A stretch of 64,000 bases of DNA from Tetracentron sinense (lineage: Eukaryota > Streptophyta > Magnoliopsida > Trochodendrales > Trochodendraceae). Below the pieces are notes generated by a model. The model was not told where the DNA came from and searched no databases. It was given only the letters and a program-made list of their open reading frames with translations. Positions 59,601 to 64,000 of the stretch are shown piece after piece. A program made the translations under genes and the position numbers. Every line of letters begins with the position of its first letter. Position 1 is the stretch's first letter. The stretch lies in contig CM026557.1 of assembly GCA_015143295.1 (NCBI GenBank), positions 40,743,965 to 40,807,964 on the forward strand, read 5' to 3'.

Positions 59601-62600
59601 AAATAGAACTCATAGGATTCCTATGATTGAAGATTGGAGAGCAAAGAGAGGGTCAGGTGACACTTATTTCATTATATTATAATATAAATATGTATCTCTA
59701 TATATATGTATATACACTATAATCTTTCTTTAACTTTTTGAATTTTTTTACAATTTTTCTTATATTTTATTTATTTGTTAAAATAAGAGAGCATGTAGCT
59801 TTCTTGTGAGGCTTACGCCTTACGCCTCATGCTCTTGAAGTCCTAATGCCTTGCCTCACACCTTCACATTTTAAAACATTGGTTTATTTTTTTACTTTTT
59901 AAATTAATATATCATTTATATTGTTTGATGAACTTTAATTTATAATATATTACTTAGTGTTATTTGTACTAATTTTGCTTTCTTATTTAGTTTTTTGAAA
60001 TCTTATATAGTATTAATTATATCACATTGAAAGTATAATAATTTGTAAAATTAAAAATTAAAATATCCTCATGTGCCCCTGAATCTTTTTTTTAGGAGTT
60101 CATTGACCCTGTATCTAAGTCCGACACTGACACTTGTATCCGTGTTTGTGCAACATAGCTTATAACATATGGTTATTTTTTACACTATTCTGAGTTCTGA
60201 GTGTAATCATATCCCCTGTTAGATTTCCTGAAATGTCACTAAATATTCTATATTTTTCTTAATTTCTCCTCCTTTTTCCCTAAAAAATGAAATATTTATT
60301 TAAATTGAAAATATCCCGCGAAATTCCCATTTTCAAAGAGAGATATTTTTCAATTGAAACTGAAATTTGAAACCTTGGCTTCCTTCAAATTTATGGGAAG
60401 CATAGCCATGCGAAACTTGCATTTTTTTTTTTTGTGTCCTGGCCTCCAACTCCAAGCAAATGGTTTTTTACATATCTTGCACTTTCCTGAAATGACACTA
60501 AAAATTCTAGGTTTTCCTAATATCTTTTAACTTTCCTAAACAATGAAATAATAAGTTAAATTGCAAATTTCCCAAGAAATTCCTGTTTTCAAAGAGAGAT
60601 ATTTCTCAATTGAAAGTGAAATTTGAAACTTTGGTTTCCTTCAAGTTTGATGGAAAAGCATAGCCATATGAAACTTGCATATTATTTTGGGCCCCAGTGC
60701 TCCAAATCCAAGCAATGGTTGTTTTACATCTCTTGCACAGTTGCACGGACATGCCTCAATGATTAAGGTGTTTTTTTTTCTGTTTGTGACAGGATTCTGG
60801 AAGATGCTAAGTGATTCTTCATGCATGTAACTTAAGCATAGGTTTTGGAACATAAGATGGTAGTTTTTTTTTTTTTCCTGATTTGTAGATAGGATGGTAA
60901 TTTCAGTTCATAAGACCTATCCAGTGTGTATATACCTGCATATGGTCTATTTTAAGAATTTTCCTGAGTTTTATGTCATTCTTGTCCAAGTTGGTATATT
61001 TCTTCGGAATTCTCTTTGCTGTAAACAGGTGTTTGCTCTCTTGTTTCCCATATATTCACTTTAAGTTTATAAATACATACACACACACTTATTTTTTGAT
61101 TGGGGTCTCTTATCATGTCTTTTTCTACCCAAACAGAAGCAACAGTCTAAAGAGGTGAACATTCTGAAAGATGCAATTGTGAAGTTACGAATGGCTCACC
61201 TGTAGGTCTTCTTTTAAAGTTTTGTGAATTTGGTGGTATTCATTCATTGATTTTGGAATCTATATCAAAATCTTCTTGATTTTATCCATTCTTATTATTC
61301 TGATTCTGTAGGCGGATGACAGGTAAGGAACTAAAGGGCTTGAGCTTAAAAGACTTGCAGCATCTAGAACATCAATTAAGTGAAGGGATATTATCTGTGA
61401 AGGATAGGAAGGTGTTGTAGAGTATTTTTCTCGTTTCCTCTTTCATATGAAGCAAAACTAGTAGGTTTAGTTCTATTCAGTACTACATAAGCTAACATAT
61501 GGTTTCAGAGGTCTTAAGTGAAAGTTTTACTTTTTTCAGGAGCAGTTATTGTTGGAACAGCTAGAGCAATCAAGATTACAGGTATGCTAAATTACATTAT
61601 GGAATTGGCATTTGCTTATTTGATCTAGTGGTTCCTAAGGAAGTTTGCTTCCTTACAAGTTTCAATGAAAACTATATTGAAACATAAAAACAAGAATCAT
61701 TCTGATGTCATATGCAGGGGTAAAACCATATTCAAGTCTGTTAGCCTAGCACCTTTGGTTAAGGTCCATGTGCATACTGCACTTCAGAGTGGTGAGGTTC
61801 CAAATTGAGTTTTCAAATTGGACTCTGCCCCTTTACCTGCTCTTGGTGAAGTTATTATTGAACTAACGTTTTGAATGACAGAGCTACAATAAAAATCTAG
61901 TCAAAACCGTAGCATGTTAACGCAACAATTTTTCCTACAATTAATAATTTCACCAGTAACAGTTGCAAAATGGCATGCATGTTTCTTGGTATGAATTTCA
62001 ATTAATAAACTAGAACTTGTTCTTTTGAGTATTTACTTTGTTTTTTGATTCTTTAGGAACAACGGACCATGCTGGAGAACGAGACTTTGCGCAAACAGGC
62101 ATATGCCTACACTTTTTTTTATTGATTCAATTGCGAATCACCATGTAATAATTTGTCAAATGATATTTCAGTTTTAACATAATCTGTTATTTCCCTTAAG
62201 CTTTTGTAGGTCGAGGAGCTTCGAGGTTTGCTTCCTTCAACTGAACGCTCTACGCCACCTTCTCTTGAATTCGATCCTATGGAAAGGAAACCTTCCTTAA
62301 TAAAGCATGATGTTATAAGTTCAAATGTGGTTTGTAACTACACATTTGAGAAACAAGGAGATTCGGACACATCCTTGCACTTGGGGTACTGTTCAATCCT
62401 TTCTTTAAGCATGATCTTTTTATGAAATGCGGATCCTACTGTCCAATTTTCTTGTTTTATTTTATTTTTTAATGGAAAAAAATATTTCAGTCATGGGAAA
62501 ACAACATTGGAGGAAGCTTGCTCTAAAATTCTTTCATATTTTTGGGGAGAAATTCTAATGTGAAATAGATCCTCAAAAGGGTTTTAAAAACCATAAATGC

Positions 62601-63587
62601 TATATGTGTTAGTTTAGATAAATAAAAATGAGTATAAAAAGATAATGATTTTTTAAGTCTTGGTTAACTGGGGAGAACCCTATTTCTAAATAATGTCTGA
62701 GGTGAATGCCTTTGACATTAGGTGAGCCCAAGGCGTAAGGCATGTGTCTAATGTGGCGAAAGACTTAGGAGATTTGAGCCCCTAAGGTTGTGCCTAGGGG
62801 TCTTTTCCTTGAGCCTAGCTTTGAGGTGTAAGCCTAACATTCCTGTTAAGACACTTGTATATAAATCAAGATCCTATTACAATTTACAACAGTGAACACG
62901 ATTTGTACGATGTGGATGAGGTTCAATTCTTTGAGACCCTTTGTGAGCTCCATTGTAGGAAAATGTCTCAAAATTGTTGCATTGTCTACAAGGAAAATCT
63001 TTAGTGTGAAATACAAACTCAAAGGGATTTTAAAAGCCCTAAATATGTCAAACATAATAAATTAATAGTTAGTTAAAACAAATAACAAAATGGAAAAAAA
63101 ATTTAATGTCTTTTAATTCTCAATTATGTGGCTAGAACCTTATTTCTTTTTTGTTAATGTATGAAGACCATGCTTCATAAATAAAGTGGGCGTCACACGT
63201 ATGCCTTATATGAGCCTCACACTGAATCATGAGCCTGTAGGATTTAAGCCTCAAGTTTGAGCCTCGAGAAGCTTTCCTTAAGTCTTGCCTCTAGGCATTA
63301 GCCTAACAAGCCTTTTTAAAACACAGGTTGCATTGGCTCGTACTTTTTAACTTCCAAGCTGGGATTAGATGGAAATTGGAAGTCATATGAAATTTACGTA
63401 CTGTCTTGAGTGGCATCTTTACTGCCTTACACTTATCAAATGACAATTTTTGTCAGCTACTATTTCATTCAGTCTCATCTTATTTTCTCTGTTTTTCAGG
63501 TTTTCATCAGATGTTTATTGCAAGAGGAAAGCATCTGAGAGAGAATCTTGTTCCAACAATTCAGAGAGTCAAATGGCCCCACAGTAA
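50322..63587 (+). CDS. AGL15: AGL15-type MIKC MADS-box transcription factor, eight exons
   Basis: Exons: 50322-50503, 53925-53997, 61137-61201, 61312-61411, 61540-61581, 62057-62098, 62210-62385 and 63500-63587 (TAA). Lengths 182/73/65/100/42/42/176/88 keep phase and give 255 residues; 100/42/42 are the standard K-domain exon sizes. MADS domain 1-61 ([20 protein letters not shown], then [20 protein letters not shown]), exon 2 [21 protein letters not shown] domain from [19 protein letters not shown] to [10 protein letters not shown]-terminal LHLGF at 224-228, a variant of the LxLxL repression motif of AGL15. AGL15 acts in embryos and delays flowering and senescence. Intron 6 has a GC donor (62099-62100). 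Introns 1 and 2 (3.4 and 7.1 kb) are full of transposons. The nearest alternative is AGL18. Confidence 0.93.
50604..50652 (+). repeat. (TA)n(AG)n microsatellite in MADS intron 1
   Basis: About 27 bp of TA followed by about 22 bp of AG, directly before the hAT insertion. Confidence 0.95.
50667..51220. mobile_element. hAT non-autonomous element in MADS intron 1, TSD CCTATATA
   Basis: Starts CAGGGGCGGAGCTAGG and ends as reverse complement CAGGGGCGGAGCCAGG. The 8-bp duplication CCTATATA lies at 50659-50666 and 51221-51228. 554 bp, no transposase. Confidence 0.93.
51234..51625. mobile_element. TIR element enclosing plastid rpoA DNA, MADS intron 1
   Basis: Terminal inverted repeats of about 30 bp: AATGCTAGCTCCACTTTCTT (from 51235) and the reverse complement of 51595-51625, AATGCTAGTTCCACTTTCTT. 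The left repeat is followed at once by rpoA sequence. The right part (51502-51594) contains a further imperfect inverted repeat (CACTTTCTCCAAAGGAAAGA against CACTTTCTTTAAGAGAAATA). Superfamily unclear; TA at the outer edges allows a 2-bp duplication. Confidence 0.8.
51264..51501 (+). pseudogene. rpoA: Nuclear copy of a chloroplast rpoA segment
   Basis: Plus-strand translation gives [12 protein letters not shown], then [40 protein letters not shown] and [22 protein letters not shown]. This is the N-terminal domain of the plastid-encoded RNA polymerase alpha subunit, roughly residues 75-155 of about 340. A stop and a loss of about 15 nt follow ESV. Substitutions (for example R to L after GT, and G to R before LQIERNRG) show age. 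It lies wholly inside the TIR element. Confidence 0.9.
53998..56687 (+). other. MADS intron 2, first part
   Basis: Contains a G10 run at 54849-54858, a stretch at 55090-55530 that resembles LTR or leader sequence (AATAAA near 55518), and T-rich repeats at 55890-56170 with ATTCCCGAA motifs. None can be assigned. No coding homology. Confidence 0.4.
56688..58700 (-). mobile_element. Ty1/Ty3-type LTR with tRNA-Met primer-binding site, disrupted
   Basis: On the minus strand, an LTR body (about 58700 to 58200 and 56950 to 56702) is followed by TGGTATCAAAGC (56699-56688), 11/12 to the initiator-Met primer-binding site. TATAAATAAG lies at 58550-58541 and CCGATCGATCGG at 58648-58659. The typical ACGTGGTTCGGC / CCTACATCCACGGG pair flanks the inserted block 56965-58200. 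The upper edge is approximate. Confidence 0.65.
56965..58200 (+). mobile_element. Inserted LTR/leader fragment of another LTR retrotransposon
   Basis: Starts near TGTTACATATTTATGCACCT. It has palindromes CCGATCGATCGG (57188-57199) and CTGATCGGTCGG (57211-57222) upstream of TATAAATAAG (57319-57328). It ends with a CAATCTTTTGTAGTTCGACA-type region known from Tat/Athila-like Ty3 elements. It splits the minus-strand LTR 56688-58700. Ends and family are inferred. Confidence 0.6.
58869..59881. mobile_element. hAT non-autonomous element in MADS intron 2
   Basis: Ends CAGTGTTTTAAAAAGC and reverse complement CAATGTTTTAAAATGTG. Flanks GGTTATTA (58861-58868) and GTTTATTT (59882-59889) match at 6 of 8. 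Subterminal GAGGCTTA/ACGCCTCATG motifs on both sides. A Helitron is nested inside. Confidence 0.8.
59182..59700 (-). mobile_element. Helitron F nested in the hAT element
   Basis: CTAG at 59182-59185 with hairpin GTGC-GAT-GCAC (about 59195-59205) is a minus-strand 3' end. The other side has GGATGCCACGTGGCACCC-type sequence near 59580, as seen after the 5' ends of Helitrons A and B, and an AT-rich 5' end near 59700. (GA)n runs at 59536-59560. The 5' border is approximate. Confidence 0.65.
62500..63327. repeat. Duplicated hAT-related block in MADS intron 7
   Basis: About 62530-62850 and 62960-63327 share TAGTGTGAAATA-like, GGGATTTTAAAA.CC.TAAAT, AGAACC.TATTTCT and GAGCCT.A motifs in the same order. 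The second copy ends GCCTTTTTAAAACACAGG, the end of the hAT family at 58869-59881. Confidence 0.65.
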
Positions 63588-64000
63588 TACTTTCTTTGCG
63601 GTGTCTCTTCTGAAACACCTGCACTCATTTCAATTGTTTGAGCCAGCTTCTTTTTCATTGTTACATTCCAAATATAGGCTATTTGAAACAACCGATTCAA
63701 GTTTAACAGGCAGGCCAGCTCTCTTTTTTTGACATCGTGTGAAATGTGGCTTTATTAATGCAATCCTTGTGAACTTAGGACAAAAGTTTGATGGTTAATA
63801 GATTGGGTACTTATCTACCTATGTTCATATCCTCTTATTAAGAGTCCTTATTCATAGATAGATTGTATTTTGATAATTTGAAGGGGTGGAAAAAGCGGTT
63901 TATCATCAGATCGAGTTCTTACATGAGCTGGTTCACTTTGGTATGAAAAATGCTACAGATCATTTGGTTGATATCTGTGATTCTTTCAAAGAAAGTCCTG
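63588..64000 (+). other. MADS 3' UTR and downstream region
   Basis: Follows the TAA stop. The open frame 63406-63732 runs through exon 8 in another frame and is not used. A GTGTGAAATGTGGCTTTATT stretch near 63740 could be the 3' end. No further gene was seen to the window edge. Confidence 0.4.

Noticed and set aside
63406..63732. 108-codon plus-strand frame at the MADS 3' end
   Set aside because: Overlaps exon 8 in a different frame; the phase-checked exon reading ends at TAA 63585-63587.

Overview
The window looks like nuclear DNA of a flowering plant, probably a eudicot. Genes are sparse and split by GT-AG introns, and the AT-rich space between them is packed with nested transposable elements. 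Only three genes are intact or partly intact: a TFIIB general transcription factor gene (minus strand, only exons 1-2 visible, 8038-9897), a family-61 glycosyltransferase (plus strand, three exons, 22533-24339), and an AGL15-type MIKC MADS-box gene (plus strand, eight exons over 13 kb, 50322-63587). I recovered the small exons of the MADS and TFIIB genes by splice-site and phase matching. I cannot name the species.

Layout. 1-6.2 kb: two decayed LINE retrotransposons in opposite orientations with a palindromic MITE between them. 7.4-10 kb: the 5' part of TFIIB, whose introns hold a retroposon with clear target-site duplications and a MITE. 10-18.2 kb: hAT-like and Helitron material. Several Helitron 3' hairpin ends are visible, one element carries a receptor-kinase pseudogene, and a neighbouring stretch carries two exons of a 5PTase-like phosphatase. 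18-22.5 kb: intergenic DNA with a Tourist-like MITE and a nested hairpin. 22.5-24.3 kb: GT61. 24.6-28.4 kb: duplicated intergenic DNA. 28.5-40.9 kb: two arrays of a 172-bp satellite in opposite orientation around a 3.8-kb centre that holds two related LTRs, one nested in the other on the opposite strand, and a FAR1-like fragment. 41.8-44 kb: a dispersed duplication with a SINE in one copy. 45.6-48.6 kb: a TRIM-like element disrupted by a 2.3-kb solo LTR that contains three different minisatellites. 49.9-63.6 kb: the MADS gene, with tandem CArG boxes upstream and introns loaded with hAT, LTR, Helitron and TIR elements, one of which contains plastid rpoA DNA.

The most unusual signals are these. 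(a) LTR promoters carry CpG-containing palindromes just upstream of the TATA box. In two homologous LTRs the palindrome sequence has been replaced throughout, while the spacer and the 20-21 bp phasing are kept; four other LTR-like sequences or halves are used for comparison. (b) A TIR element encloses a piece of the chloroplast rpoA gene inside the MADS intron. (c) A satellite inverted repeat of about 12 kb could form double-stranded transcripts. (d) Twin C(A/T)8G boxes sit in the promoter of a gene whose family is known to bind that motif and to autoregulate. Positions come from reading the sequence by eye. Exon borders marked as phase-checked are firm; element borders without target-site duplications are approximate.
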